Positions 46,401 through 56,639 of a DNA stretch of 64,000 nucleotides are shown in pieces; within the stretch, counting starts at the first letter, position 1; every line of letters begins with the position of its first letter. Made by a program: the position numbers and the translations under genes. The notes beneath the pieces were generated by a model. It ran no database searches, was not told the origin of the DNA, and worked only from the letters and a program-made list of their open reading frames with translations. The stretch covers positions 16,807,001-16,871,000 of the forward strand of contig NC_091972.1 of assembly GCF_036711975.1 (NCBI RefSeq), given 5' to 3'. The stretch is from Onthophagus taurus. Lineage: Eukaryota; Arthropoda; Insecta; Coleoptera; Scarabaeidae.

Positions 46401-49400
46401 GTAAACATAACTGATCTTTCCCAATAGACCTGCCACGGTACAAAATCTTTCCGACCATTGTTTACCTGGAGGTTATTAACATTACTAAAAAAACTGAATT
46501 GTCTCAAAGTAACTGGCTTTTGCCAAAGACCATAACCATACCCAACATTCATTACCTGGAGGTCAGTTAGCCTTTACATGGCTATTTGTCAGTACGATGC
46601 AGTTGAAGGAATTATGGGCAAACAAATATCCAAAGAAGTAAACGAAGAAATCAAAATTGCTCAAGCTAGAAATAGTGGAGAAGAAACCAACGAAGTTTCC
46701 ACTGGTGCCATCCTAGGAATAATTGGATTCGCCGGTGCTATTCTTTTCATTTGCTCTTGCTGCATCGTTGGTATATATTGTTCGGAGACGGGAAAAGATG
46801 CAGACCTTACCCAATCTGTAGAATAGTTTTTGTTTCATCTCACTTCCTTTAAACCAAAGACAACTGACAACATAAAATTTTCAAATAACCACGATATTTT
46901 GTTTTTTCAAGTTTCTACAAAAATCATATATTTTAGATATAGGGACGTAATGACACTTATTTCTCAGCGTACGATACGCTGGTGAAGGAAAAAGGTGGGG
47001 TTGCCATTTAAAAAAGTTAACTTTTCGTCTATTAAGACGAAATAAGGAAATTTGGCGCAAATTTCTGACCACCTGTATAATTTTAAAAAAAGTTTTCAAT
47101 GATTATGTAAGCTATGAGTCCTATTTGTGCAAACCCTGAAAATAATTGGAAAGTGGAAAGAAATCCAGGTGCGAGTGTGAAAAATGTATAAAAGAAGAAG
47201 ACTAAGAAGTTCATTGAAAATTGCTATGTAATGCAGAATGACCTTCTTTGGTTAAAAAATACTGTGATAGTTCTTTCTGACGATTACGATACACTGAAAT
47301 ATATGTGCCCGGAACTAATAGCTTCCATTCTTGAAGTCTAGATCCTAGTATTTCTGGTTGAAATCTTGACAAATTCAGATCTTGAATAAAGTCATTTAAT
47401 TCTGACTGATTTACTAAGTGAGGTCCTCTTGAGATGGCAAACATTCATCATCGCTAGTAGATAACTCGGAAATTTGTTCTTCTGCTTCTGTAATGGCATA
47501 TTTTTCACTCGAAACACCTATAGGTACCTTGATACTGGCAAGGCTTCTGCATGAGGTACTGGATGAGTAGTAGAAGACGCACTAGTGTAACTAATCTTGT
47601 TCTTATTTTTCTTGGAAAACCTGAAAATTTTCGTGCAGCAAAAGTAGCAATCAACAAATGATCCGTTTGTTCACGCCAAATCATAGGTCTTGCAAATGGT
47701 ATAGCGCTGTTCTTACCATTTGACCAACCTCTCAGAGTAACAGCACACCGTGCGGAACAAATACGAGTGGAAATAGAAATTTTCTATTAAAGGCGTAATA
47801 ATCCGTTTATGTCGTTAGGAAGTGATTTCTCCACACACATAACAGAAGCTATTGGGATTATTTGTACTGACACAAGACATTATGAAATAAGACGACGTTC
47901 AGCTATCACAAACAGAGTTAAATTGAATCTAACGAGCCTTGCGTAGCTTCTTATATAACCACACAGCCAGAAATCTGCAAATTCCTAATTTGATTGGCTC
48001 CAGAGCACAAATATGGGTGGTTTAAATGTTGTGACGTAGGAAACAGGCAAAGACATGTTCAGACCCAATGCTCACTCAATGCTCGGCAGTACAATATAAC
48101 GATTTGACAACGTCGTTCTGACGTGATGGAGCAAATTTAAAATTAGTTTCAGAATCAGCATGAAAAACGACATAAAGTACACGTAATGGTGTATGAGAAA
48201 CAAAATGAAAAAAGTGACTGAAATAACTCAAAAATGGTGCAATCTAGACATAAGTATGATGACTTGTATCAAATTATATTAAAATTTAGCGGAGATCTCG
48301 AAAATTCAACAAAAATTGGAACATTCCATTTAAAATAACGAACTAGGGATCCATTTCGGATATAACTGGATGTTGTAGAAAACTGAAAATATTTTAGTTG
48401 AAACGAGCTGCTCGGATAAACCCCTATATGCAAATTTTCACAAAAATAATGCCATATACATACATATAGACGCAGCTCGTCGTGACAGACTCTATACATA
48501 ATATGATCAAAATTGGTTGATTAAATATTTGTAGGCTTCTTTCTGAAATTCCTCTACCAATTTATCCATTTTCTTGGATAGTTTGGTTATTAGTATTAAT
48601 TTCATTTATTACGATATCTTTAATTTTATCGATATTAGTTTACATAAACGAACATAAATATTTATTTGGAGACATCACAATGAAAATTTACGGTATATTC
48701 ATACAACAATCGAATTATTTACCGAAAATAATGGAGGGTTACAAAAAAATCGTTATTTGGACGTTTATATTGGGAATTTATCTTTCGTCAATTTATAGCA
48801 GCAGAATGAGTTCATTACTAATCATCCCACGCTATGAAAAATCTATTTCAACGTTACAAGATTTGATCAAATCGGATATTAAAATTGGATGCTTCGCCGT
48901 TTTAGATTATCTCTTATTGATAGTGAATTCTGATTTGGAGACAGATCAAAAAGTCCTATCCCATTTTGTTGAATACAATTGGAGTGAAATTGTAGAGTTT
49001 ACTGATGATGGCGCAATTGGAGCTTTAACCGAAAAAACCCAATCAAGTATTTAATTAGATATAAAATCGATTTTTTAAATTATGTTAAAAATATAGTAAT
49101 AAAACAAAATTTTTAGGAAACTTTGCTATAAACGCCGTTTCAAAAAAGGGATTATCATTACTAGAAATAATGAGCGATTACATATGCGTTTACCAACTGC
49201 TTTTGTGCACGAAAAAGAATTTTGCGTTACTAGACGCAATGAATAAATTTATTAGTCGCGTTATCGAAAGTGGGTTAACAAATTTTTGGGAAAACGAAGT
49301 ATCAAATTAATTTAAGTAAATCATAAACGCAATCTATATTGTATCACGTTTTAGGCTATTTATCAACATTCAAACATCACGATGCAAAATATAATTAGAT

Positions 49401-49546
49401 ATTCCACAAATCGCGAACGGATATTGAGAAAATTAGATCTAGAACAAGTTGCGGGGGCTTTTATAGTTTTATTTGCTGGAATTTTTTTGTCGTCTTTAGT
49501 TTTTATTTATGAATTGGCTTTAAATAAATATAATAAGAGTAATTAA
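43438..49546 (+). CDS. Divergent ionotropic receptor C, 5 exons, large intron
   Basis: Exons 43438-44053, 44101-44380, 48535-49046, 49117-49298, 49355-49546 splice in phase to 593 residues. An in-frame ATG at 43417 is possible, but the one used here aligns with the receptor B start (hydrophobic LTVLLNTLLLSYF). S1 contains YNPYVIIG, SYGIDIRL and VDIVLGGY. Then come VPKAR, M1 (FSWIVWLLVLISFITISLIL), M2 ending YSSRMSSLLIIPRYE, S2 (YLLLIVNSD, CTKKNFALL, FWENE) and M3 (GAFIVLFAGIFLSSLVFIYE). The 4.15-kb intron 2 is occupied by a repeat nest with long inverted arms, yet all exons remain open, so splicing across it probably still works. The exon 2 donor lies inside a perfect 12-bp hairpin. Exon lengths 280 and 182 equal those of receptors B and A respectively. 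A chemosensory channel subunit is inferred. Confidence 0.9.
44373..44399. promoter_or_regulatory. Perfect 12-bp hairpin across the receptor C exon 2 splice donor
   Basis: 44373-44384 (aaagctaggtaa) and 44388-44399 (ttacctagcttt) are perfect reverse complements with a 3-nt loop (gca). The exon ends at 44380 and the donor GT is 44381-44382, inside the stem. It sits exactly at the left boundary of the long inverted-arm element, so the insertion may have created it. In the RNA it could mask the donor. Confidence 0.85.
45045..45510. repeat. Foldback with ~75-bp arms inside the receptor C intron
   Basis: 45045-45125 (tgcaattgttatcaaaccga, then aaaaactgttatcacag) reappears inverted at 45425-45508 (ctgtgataacagttttt, then tcgatttgataacagttgca). 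The spacer is ~300 bp and shows no coding content. Confidence 0.82.
45590..47035 (+). repeat. Unidentified element, copy 1, with ~200-bp direct duplication
   Basis: 45665-45870 and 46820-47030 are direct repeats (gaatagtttttgtttcat.. to ..taacttttcg). Between them is a block shared with 51241-52330: phrases cttggagctgggttctattg, cttggaaatctg, cattctttgcttgagatt, acacaacaaaatt, plus a ~52-bp minisatellite built on acccaacattcattacctgg and gtaaacaaaactgacc. A small ORF (46614-46826) sits at the end of the minisatellite, in the same relative place as in the second copy. Confidence 0.7.
46614..46826 (+). CDS. Small putative myristoylated single-span membrane protein (element-encoded)
   Basis: 70 codons. 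The start MGKQISKEV fits an N-myristoylation signal (Met-Gly then Ser at position 6). A charged helix follows, then a hydrophobic span with four Cys (about residues 34-59, TGAILGIIGFAGAILF...CSCC), and a short tail. I do not recognise the family. The same gene, frameshifted, is found in a second copy at 52355-52572, again directly downstream of the acccaacattcattacctgg minisatellite, and in copy 2 a second helical ORF follows. The ORF therefore belongs to a repeated element, not to the receptor gene whose intron holds it. A host gene captured by a repeat is an alternative. Being open over its whole length is weak evidence at this size; recurrence is the stronger argument. Confidence 0.45.
   Translation: MGKQISKEVNEEIKIAQARNSGEETNEVSTGAILGIIGFAGAILFICSCCIVGIYCSETGKDADLTQSVE
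47205..47790 (-). pseudogene. Transposon-derived pseudogene (SFVDCYFC..GPHLV..LQEW type)
   Basis: Minus-strand frames from ~47790 read ERLVKW, then GSFVDCYFCCTKIFRFSKK, ISYTSASSTTHPVPHAE, an acidic stretch, then GPHLVNQSELNDFIQDLNLS, LGSRLQEWKLL and FRNRQ-like YRNRQKELSQYF. I recognise this order from a widespread insect transposon-encoded protein (Cys knuckle, proline-serine linker, paired helices), but only its N-terminal third is present and frames change twice. It is nested in the receptor C intron. Confidence 0.65.
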
Positions 49547-49782
49547 GATATATTTCGTTTAAGCTGTAAAAGTTGGATAATAAAAACAAAATCATTAGAG
49601 ATGTATCCTTTCGTATTATTCAATAACAACATTTTTAGAATTTTGTGAATTGGCCAAGAATGTAAAATTTAGATCGTCAGTCCAAAAATCTTAATTGTAT
49701 GTGCAACAACCTTAATTAATTTGAAAAATATTAAAAAGATTCTCCAAAAAACCAAACCAACCAAAACCACTGTACTGTAACT

Positions 49783-51233
49783 CAGCGAATCACAATCATT
49801 GGGTCGCGACCCAAAATTGGGTCGAGAAGGGCCAAAAAATAGGTAGCATAAATATTTATTATCATCGAACACAAGTTTTCCTACTTTGCAACAATAACAA
49901 TGAAAGTAACCGTTAAGGTGATTTGTTTACTACCCAGCGAATTCTGAGTTGCTCGGGGATTCCCTCCAAAATAATCTCCAACAGGTTTCGATTTGACACG
50001 TCACATTTCCAATATTATATTCTGAGAATGAGTAAGCAAAGCACACTGAGTTTGAAGCTCCCGTCGATACAACTGAACCGACTAAACCATTAAGAAAAAA
50101 GAGAAAAGTGGAGAAGTGAAGTCCCACATACAATGTGTTGCAAGAATTGAACGCGAATAAATCAAGTTTGACTAAATATGTTGGAGCAGATAACAAATAC
50201 TTGAAACGTAGTTATTAAGTAGCATTGCATATTACTAAGACCAAAAATGCGTGTAATATAGGAGAAGTACTAATAAAACCATGTTTCAAAGAAGTTTGTC
50301 GAGAAATGTTTGGAAAAGAATATGCTGTGCAAATTAATAATATTCCTATGTCTGCTGAAATAGTAAGCAGACGAGTACTTAGCATTTCAAATAACCTGGA
50401 ATTACAACTAATTGACAGATTGGAAGACTCACCATATTATGCCTTACAGTTATTGATAGCATACGTAAGATGTATTGATTTTGAGTTGGAGGAAAAGAAA
50501 GATGAATTATTATGCACCTTAAAACTATAATCGTACACTACATCTCACGAAGATTTTGATGCAATAAATTCATACATTGAGTCTAAAGACATTTCTTGGA
50601 ATATATATACGGATGGAGCAGTGGCGATGGTAAGAATAAACACAAAAAAAGAAACAGTTTTAGATCATTGTGTAAAAATTGTAAACCATACTCGTAATAG
50701 CGCAGTTCGGACTCGAGGAGGAAAGTACTGAAAAGATTGTTTGACTGAAGAAATACCTCCAAATGGTAATGACCAAAATTTACTACTAACAGTACACTTC
50801 AAACACAACATATGGCTTGCAAAGGTTGCTGACCTTACTGATATTTTTCATCATTCAATGGAATGTTCACTACCATTTGCAACAACATATTTTGCGAAAA
50901 GTGGCTTTTCAGTTCTCGCTGTAATTAAGAATCGAAAGCATTGATGCCACAATGAGATTAAATCAGTCGATTGAACCTAGGATGCATAAATTGGTGAATC
51001 GAGATGTAGCAACATAAAAGACTCTAATCTTACAAGAAATGCTTATCTCAAAATTGATATTGTTATTGTTTGTACATTTAACTGAAATGCATAAATATTA
51101 TATTTAATAGTAGACTTAGGTTTCATTTTCAATAACAGCAATTATCCTCTCTTTTAACTTCTTATGTGTCATTTCACATTAAGATTTTATGGATATTTTT
51201 GGGCCGCCACTTAAAAAAGTTTGCGGAACGCTG
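49783..51233 (+). mobile_element. hAT element with perfect 8-bp target duplication
   Basis: The left end begins cagcgaatcacaatc; the right end, reverse complemented, begins cagcgttccgcaaac. Both are flanked by ctgtaact (49775-49782 and 51234-51241), an 8-bp duplication as expected for hAT. The left subterminal region has the palindrome gggtcgcgaccc, typical of ZBED5-like hATs. The flanks, joined, read as one continuous copy of the repeat family seen uninterrupted at 45880-45930 (aaaaccactg..acttaattg), so the empty site is known from within the window. 1451 bp with a decayed transposase. Confidence 0.92.
50225..50990 (+). pseudogene. hAT transposase (ZBED5/GTF2IRD2-like) remnant
   Basis: The frame 50225-50530 reads KTKNACNIGEVLIKPCFKEV, IPMSAEIVSRRV, LQLIDRLEDSPYYALQL and YVRCIDFE. 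Later frames give INSYIESKDISW, a TDGA catalytic-like motif and, at 50741-50944, FATTYFAKSGFSVLAVIK, the usual hAT C-terminal region. The DESTD motif after YALQL is gone, a large central part is missing and stops interrupt, so it is inactive. Confidence 0.88.
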
Positions 51234-51241
51234 CTGTAACT

Positions 51242-53340
51242 TAATTGGATTATCCTTGAAATGAGGACCAAACATTTTCTTATACTCAAACATACCACAC
51301 CTATTAATTCCAGAAGAAAATTTAAAGTGTTAATAGACTGTTAACATGTTGCAACTCTTTCTCCTAAGACAATATAGATTTACTGCAGATCATATCTAAT
51401 TCTATACTTGATAATTTCAAGGAAAGAAAATATTTCAAACTAGAGTGTCCTTTGAATTTGGTCATTAATACGCCAGTACTCTGAATTTAATTTACTTTTC
51501 CATGGAGCTGGATTCTATTGCAAATAGCAGCTAGGTCCAGCTGAAATTAATCTGACTTGGAAATCTGGGCAAGTTATAGCGGAAGCGCTGTGAAAATCCC
51601 TATTCTTTGCTTGAGATTGTACACAACAAAATTGGTTAATCTTGGTGTATCCAACATTTCATACCTGAAGGTCATCAACGTTAGCAAACCCAACCCAACC
51701 CAACCTTAGTAAAGATAACTGATATTTCCCAATAGACCTGATATTGTGCAAAATTCATAACCTTGCCCAACATTCTTATCTTGAAGTCAGTGATCATGAT
51801 AAACAAAGTAACCTTACTCAACATTTGTTACCTGTAAGTCATTAACAAAAGTGACCTTTCGCAAAGAAACTGGCTTTAGACGAAGTCCCTAATCTTCGCC
51901 AACATTGTTTACTTGGAGGTTATTAACCTTAATAATAAAACTGACCTGACTCAAAGTGAGTGGCATTCGCCAAAGACCATAACCATACCCAACATTCATT
52001 ACCTGAAAATAATCTGAGTTGGAAATCTGAGCAAGTTATGCAGCAAACGCTGTGAAAATCCCTATTCTTTGCTTGAGATTGTACACAACAAAATTGGTTA
52101 ATCTTGGTGTATCCAACATTTCATACCTGAAGGTCATCAATCTTAGCAAACCCAACCCAACCCAACCTTAGTAAACACAACAGATATTTCCTAATAGACA
52201 GTTTAGTTAACAAAAGTGACCTTTCGTAAAGTAACTGGCATTGCCCAAAGACCATAACCATGCCGAACATTCATTACCTGGAGGTCAGTTACCCTTTACA
52301 TGACTATCTTGCCAACGCAACTGCCAGCGTGACTCATCGTCAGTTAAAGAAATTATGGGGAAATCCAAAGAAGTAAATAAAGAAATCGAAATTGCTCAAG
52401 CTGTAAATATAATAGTGGAGAACAAACCAACGAAGTTTTGACCATCCTAGTGGTAATTGGGTTCACGTCGCTGGTATATATTGTTCGAAGACAGGAAAAG
52501 ATTATGGAAAAAAGATTACGTCGTCATCTCAGCCAGGAAAATTTTCAAATAATGAGACGCCCAACCAAATAAAGGAACTATTAGAAGAACTAAGAAATTG
52601 TCATATACATTTGTCCAAGGAAAACACCAATACAAGACAATATAGTGATAAAACTTAACGGAAGTTAGATAAAGTAAATAATTTTACTTTTAGGCAGAAT
52701 TTTAATGTAAAAAATCGTATTAGGTTAGAGATAAAAGAAGCTAGGGATAATATTATATCTATAGACATGCTATTAGAAACTATAACAGATACAATGCCAA
52801 TCAGAAGTTGTAAATATGAGCGAAAAATGCCGAAAACTTTGTTGCCCATAATGAACGACACTGAAGAAGTCGCAAGGCAGTTAGTACATGCCATCGAACT
52901 ATACGATTCTTTACTAGATCCAGATGGGATGAAAATATTAATAGAAAATATTACAAAGCGTTCTTGCAAAATATACCGTGTATGGTCACCAATTTTTACA
53001 AAGAAGCGATTCCTGCCATTGCGAGAAGTTCTTAACCTTACCGAACATTCCTCACCTAGAGATCATAAAACTTAACAAAAAATACTGATCTGTTCTAAAG
53101 TAACTGAAATGGTTGTTGCGTAATGCGTAATATACAACCTTACCCAACATTCTGTACCTGGAGGTCAGTGACGCTAATAACCAAACTAACCTTACCCAAC
53201 ATTTGTTATATGTAAGTCATTAATCTTAATTAACAAAACTGATCTCTCATAAAGTAACTGGCAATGAGCAAAGTCCATTTCCGTATCTAACATTCAATAG
53301 TTGGAGGTGAAAGACCCTGAAACAAAACTTACCCAGAGGC
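51242..53340 (+). repeat. Unidentified element, copy 2, with minisatellite and two ORF remnants
   Basis: 51242-52330 parallels copy 1 (45880-46590), including an internal duplication: the block gcaagttatagcggaagcgc to cccaacccaacccaacctta at 51570-51705 recurs at 52030-52165. The ~52-bp minisatellite (acccaacattc..tacctggaggtca..gtaaacaaaactgacc) occurs at 51640-52330 and again at 53030-53330. After it come the frameshifted membrane-protein ORF (52355-52572) and a helical ORF (~52590-53000). This copy is longer at the 3' side than copy 1 and was the target of the hAT insertion. Confidence 0.7.
52355..53074 (+). pseudogene. Copy 2 of the membrane-protein ORF plus a downstream helical ORF
   Basis: MGKSKEVNKEIEIAQA starts at 52355. 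After a frameshift the product continues TILVVIGFTSLVYIVRRQEK and ends RRPTK at 52572, giving a membrane span and a basic tail. A second reading frame follows, with PNQIKELLEELRNCHIHL, an in-frame stop, then NRIRLEIKEARDNIISI, and from 52767 a 102-codon open stretch (MLLETITDTMPIRSCKY..). The second protein would be helical and charged with no motif known to me. Together they suggest an element with a small membrane protein and a larger helical protein. Confidence 0.45.
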
Positions 53341-53689
53341 CAGGTGCCAATTAAAGTAACTCCCGAGACCCATGACGTACGAACATATGATAAAGTCAAA
53401 TGGATTTGCCTACATCTCCTCTTTCATCAGAGCTTGGACCAGTTTCTTCATGTATTGATGGACCTACCACACTCATTCAACAATGACGATTAAAATCCCA
53501 TTTTATTTCTGGCCGGTTAAAATCTCCAAATGGCAGGAATTTGTCAGCAGAAAGCCATACCAAATTTCACGCTTGTTCTTCAAGATTCAGAAACAAATAG
53601 GCACATGGTATCGCAGCAGACTGCCCTGTCAGATGTGAACCCATTGTTATTTATTCGTTATTATCATATAGTTATGAGACATCTGCAAA

Positions 53690-54000
53690 AATGAACAACG
53701 ACCAACATTGTTTCAAAGTTGTTGAAAAAAAGGAATTTTTGATTATATCTCACAACAAACAAACAAATAATAGCTATTAACATACCGAGAAATGTTATGA
53801 GGTTATGACATTTATTACAGCCGCAGATGTCAGATTGAAATCCGAGCTCGAAGAGCGAGGATTTTAAGACATCTAAGGCTGTAATGTGTCATAACATCGA
53901 GGTTTGTTCAATAGTTTATCGGTTTCAGGCGACCACCTTCGCATTTTGATGACTTTAATGCGAACAATAGTAAATCAAAAATTCATTTGCAACATTTTCC
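53690..54000. mobile_element. Hairpin MITE-like element
   Basis: 53802-53848 (gttatgacatttattacag, gcagatgtc, gaaatccgagctc) pairs with 53850-53895 (gaggattttaagacatct, ctgtaatgtgtcataac) as a long imperfect hairpin. Wider flanks aggaatttttgatta (near 53730) and atcaaaaattcattt (near 53970) are also inverted. No coding sequence. The rest of 53340-54579 shows nothing I recognise apart from AT-rich DNA upstream of the next gene. Confidence 0.7.
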
Positions 54001-54579
54001 GTAAAAGTCAAAGTCGTTATACAAGTTGGTTGCTAGGTAATCACAAAGATGTTTATTTGTCAACAAATATTTAATTTTTTAAAAATTTTATAATTTGTAA
54101 AATGAGTGACGTTAATTTACCTAAACTACCTAATGCATCACACTTTTTCGGGTTGTTCTAATTGCACGGTGAACATAAATAATTACTATTATTAAAAGTA
54201 GCATTAGATTTCTGTTCCATTGTTACTTAAAATTTTCATAATGAAGGTTTATTAAATATGTAGCTTCTTTTCCTGTATTGTAAAAATATAACATTACTAA
54301 TATGTCATTTTTACCTTACCGATATGTCATTTTTACATTCCTAATACAGTTATAAGGTACATTACAAACCAACTTTTGTGAATGTTAAGAACCTTCTTAC
54401 AGCCTGAAACCAGTAAATATAATAACAATTTACTGAAAATTTTTATTTCAAATAAATAAGCTCCATCTATCATTCACAAGCAATCAACCCACGATGCACA
54501 TTCCTGTATTTAACCATCATGAATTATTAAGTTTGTTTACCTACTCACATGTTTCCGATGTTTCCTGGTGTGCTTAAAA

Positions 54580-56601
54580 ATGCAATCAGATACAGATGAA
54601 TATTTTAGAAAAGCTTTGATTGAAGGTTATAGAGCAAGAAGTGCGTACAAACTTCTACAAATCGACAAATCCTTCGACTTGCTTAAAGGTGTTTTATCTT
54701 CACCAATATTTTCATTTATTGTTTTTAATAATTAAATAATTTTTAGATGCAAAAAATGTAATAGATTTGTGTTCAGCACCAGGAAGTTGGTCTCAGGTAA
54801 TATCAAATAAACTTCACAACATCCGAAGTATTACCTCAAAAGACAAAATTCAACTTGAACCTAATATAAAAATTGCCAGTGTTGATTTAGCACCAATAAA
54901 ACCAATTCCAGGAGTAACATCCCTTGTGGGAGACATTACTGATGTTAAAACATGTGAGAAATTATCAGAAATATTTGGAAATGAAAAAGTTGATGTTATT
55001 GTTTGTGATGGTGCTCATGATGGTAAAAATAATGTTCTTAAGAAGGCAAGGTTTATATATTTTTGTATAATTTCAGTGTCTGGATTAGTAGAAGCAGATT
55101 TTCAATTACATCTTGGTTTAATCACAGCTTGTATATACATTATTTTACACACATTAAAAACAAATGGGTCTTTTGTAGCCAAAATCTTTGATACTTGGGG
55201 TTGTCAAATATTTTTAAGTCAATTTAGAGTGCTTTTTAAAGAAGTTTATGTTGTTAAACCCCATAGTTCAAGATCAGAAAGTTATGGTACTTAAGTAAAA
55301 TTAATCATTTTTTTATAAATTTATGATTTTTCTTTTTAGAATGTTTTGTTGTTTGTAAACAATATGCATCAATTAAGGACTTTAATCCATCACAGTTATC
55401 ACCATACCTTGATGGTTCATACAGGGATTTTTCAAATTTAACTGGAATAGATAAATATTATATTCCATTTTTTGTTTTGGGACATGTGGATATCATAAAG
55501 TCTGAATTTGATGAACTGTATAAAACATATGGAAGTGATTTATATGAAAAGCATGATTTACTTGAGGAAGCTTTTCGTGAAGATGACTTGGCTGGTTTTA
55601 ATGTTGATGGAAATAATGAAAATTGGGATGATCATCAAAAATTTTTTAAAAATAATTTATTAAATAGGAGCAATGTAAACTTTGGGGTATCTAGAAAGTT
55701 ATTTATTACTTATTTAAAGGAGGATTGCACAGTTGATTTTTATCAATCAATAAGTTTTGGTGAAAAATCTTTTATAGATATAAACAATATTGAAAAACAA
55801 CAATCAAGTTTAAAAGGATTAAAACAAGCTAAAGATGAAGTTAAAAAAGATATTACATTAAATACATCTAATTTAAAATTTGAAAAAGCGACTTTAAAAC
55901 AAGAATCTGCCATTAAAAGAGAAGATAAAACAAGTAATGTGGAGTCTGAACACAATGAATTGATAGTCAAAATGTTTAATGATCTCATTTTAAAAGATGA
56001 TGCAAATGTTGAGAAAATAAAAACTGGTATTTCTAATTTAGAAGCAATCATCAACACAAATGATGAAAAAGAATCTAAATCAAAAAATGTAAAAGAAGAA
56101 AATGTGGAATTAGAGCAAGAAAATTTATGTGAAAAAGAATCAAATTTAGACACTGATGAGATAAACTTAGAAAAAGATGCAATAAATTTGGAAAAACTAA
56201 TATTAAATTGTCCTGAAAAATCAGAAATGGATAAAGAAAAATACTTATTAGAAGTAATTAAAGATCATGAATTTGTGACTAAATTATTTGATGAATTTGC
56301 TGAAAACAATGAAATAAATGAAACATTAAGTAGCGACAATAATGGTAACCATCATCCTTGGTTTAGCAAGAGAAATCTTGAAGATGATAAACATTTATTT
56401 GAAGATTTTAAGTTAGAAACGATCACAGAGAATGCTGATGAAGAAATTATGAAAGCAATTAGAGAAACTAATGATGTCCTTCCTAAAGGACATGAATTAA
56501 CAGATAAAGTATTATTATTGGTTAACCCAAATGAGGAAGTGTTAAAATTAGTTGAGAAAAGAAAAAACCTTCTTGAAGAAATTCAAAAATATGTTAATTA
56601 A
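54580..56601 (+). CDS. Divergent FtsJ-type RNA 2'-O-methyltransferase with long acidic tail
   Basis: Exons 54580-54688, 54747-55022, 55077-55286, 55340-56601 give 618 residues. It aligns along the first ~250 residues with the Trm7/FTSJ1 gene 5 kb away (59865-61536): [26 protein letters not shown] (SAM site), VDLAPIKPIPGV, VIVCDGAHD, GSFVAKIF and SRSESYECFVV, so the K-D-K-E catalytic residues (first K is Lys24) are all kept. It lacks the usual N-terminal [11 protein letters not shown]. After IPFFVLG the protein continues for more than 350 residues of Asp/Glu/Asn/Lys-rich sequence with no known domain; FTSJ1 proteins normally end soon after. Read without splicing, 55023-55076 adds 18 residues in frame. 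It is a tandem inverted duplicate, probably an RNA methyltransferase; the substrate is unknown. Spb1/FTSJ3 is longer too but resembles it less at the SAM site. Confidence 0.88.
55023..55076 (+). other. 54-nt in-frame intron (exitron-like) in the methyltransferase paralog
   Basis: gtaaaaataa..ataatttcag has GT-AG ends, is a multiple of three and has no stop, so it can be spliced or retained. Spliced, CDGAHD joins VSGLVEADF, matching [15 protein letters not shown] of the sister gene without a gap; retained, 18 hydrophobic residues (..RFIYFCIIS) are inserted next to the catalytic Asp. Splicing is therefore favoured. Confidence 0.75.
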
Positions 56602-56639
56602 ATATGTTAATTCGACTGTTAATTATCTTAATACACAAC

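Larger units (their letters stand above)
44397..48488. mobile_element. ~4.1-kb nest with ~260-bp inverted arms in receptor C intron
   Basis: The left arm 44397-44656 and right arm 48205-48488 are inverted copies: both contain, in opposite orientation, aactaaaatattttcagttt, a ttcgttattttaa phrase, gaattttcgagatc and caccatttttgagttatttc. Their outermost bases are tcacg(t/a)cgagct. A second, inner inverted pair lies at 44720-44812 and 47055-47145 (attatacaggtg). Between them are another foldback, a direct duplication, a small membrane-protein ORF and an antisense transposase relic, so the element is composite. No clear target duplication is visible. Confidence 0.8.

Noticed and set aside
45665..47030. 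Direct ~200-bp repeats read as LTRs of a retroelement
   Set aside because: No TG..CA ends, primer site, or gag/pol sequence between them; the inner part is shared with 51242-52330 without such LTR arrangement.
55050..55076. A 26-nt GT-AG intron inside the methyltransferase paralog
   Set aside because: Too short and it breaks the frame; the 54-nt intron sharing the same acceptor keeps the frame and the alignment with the sister gene.
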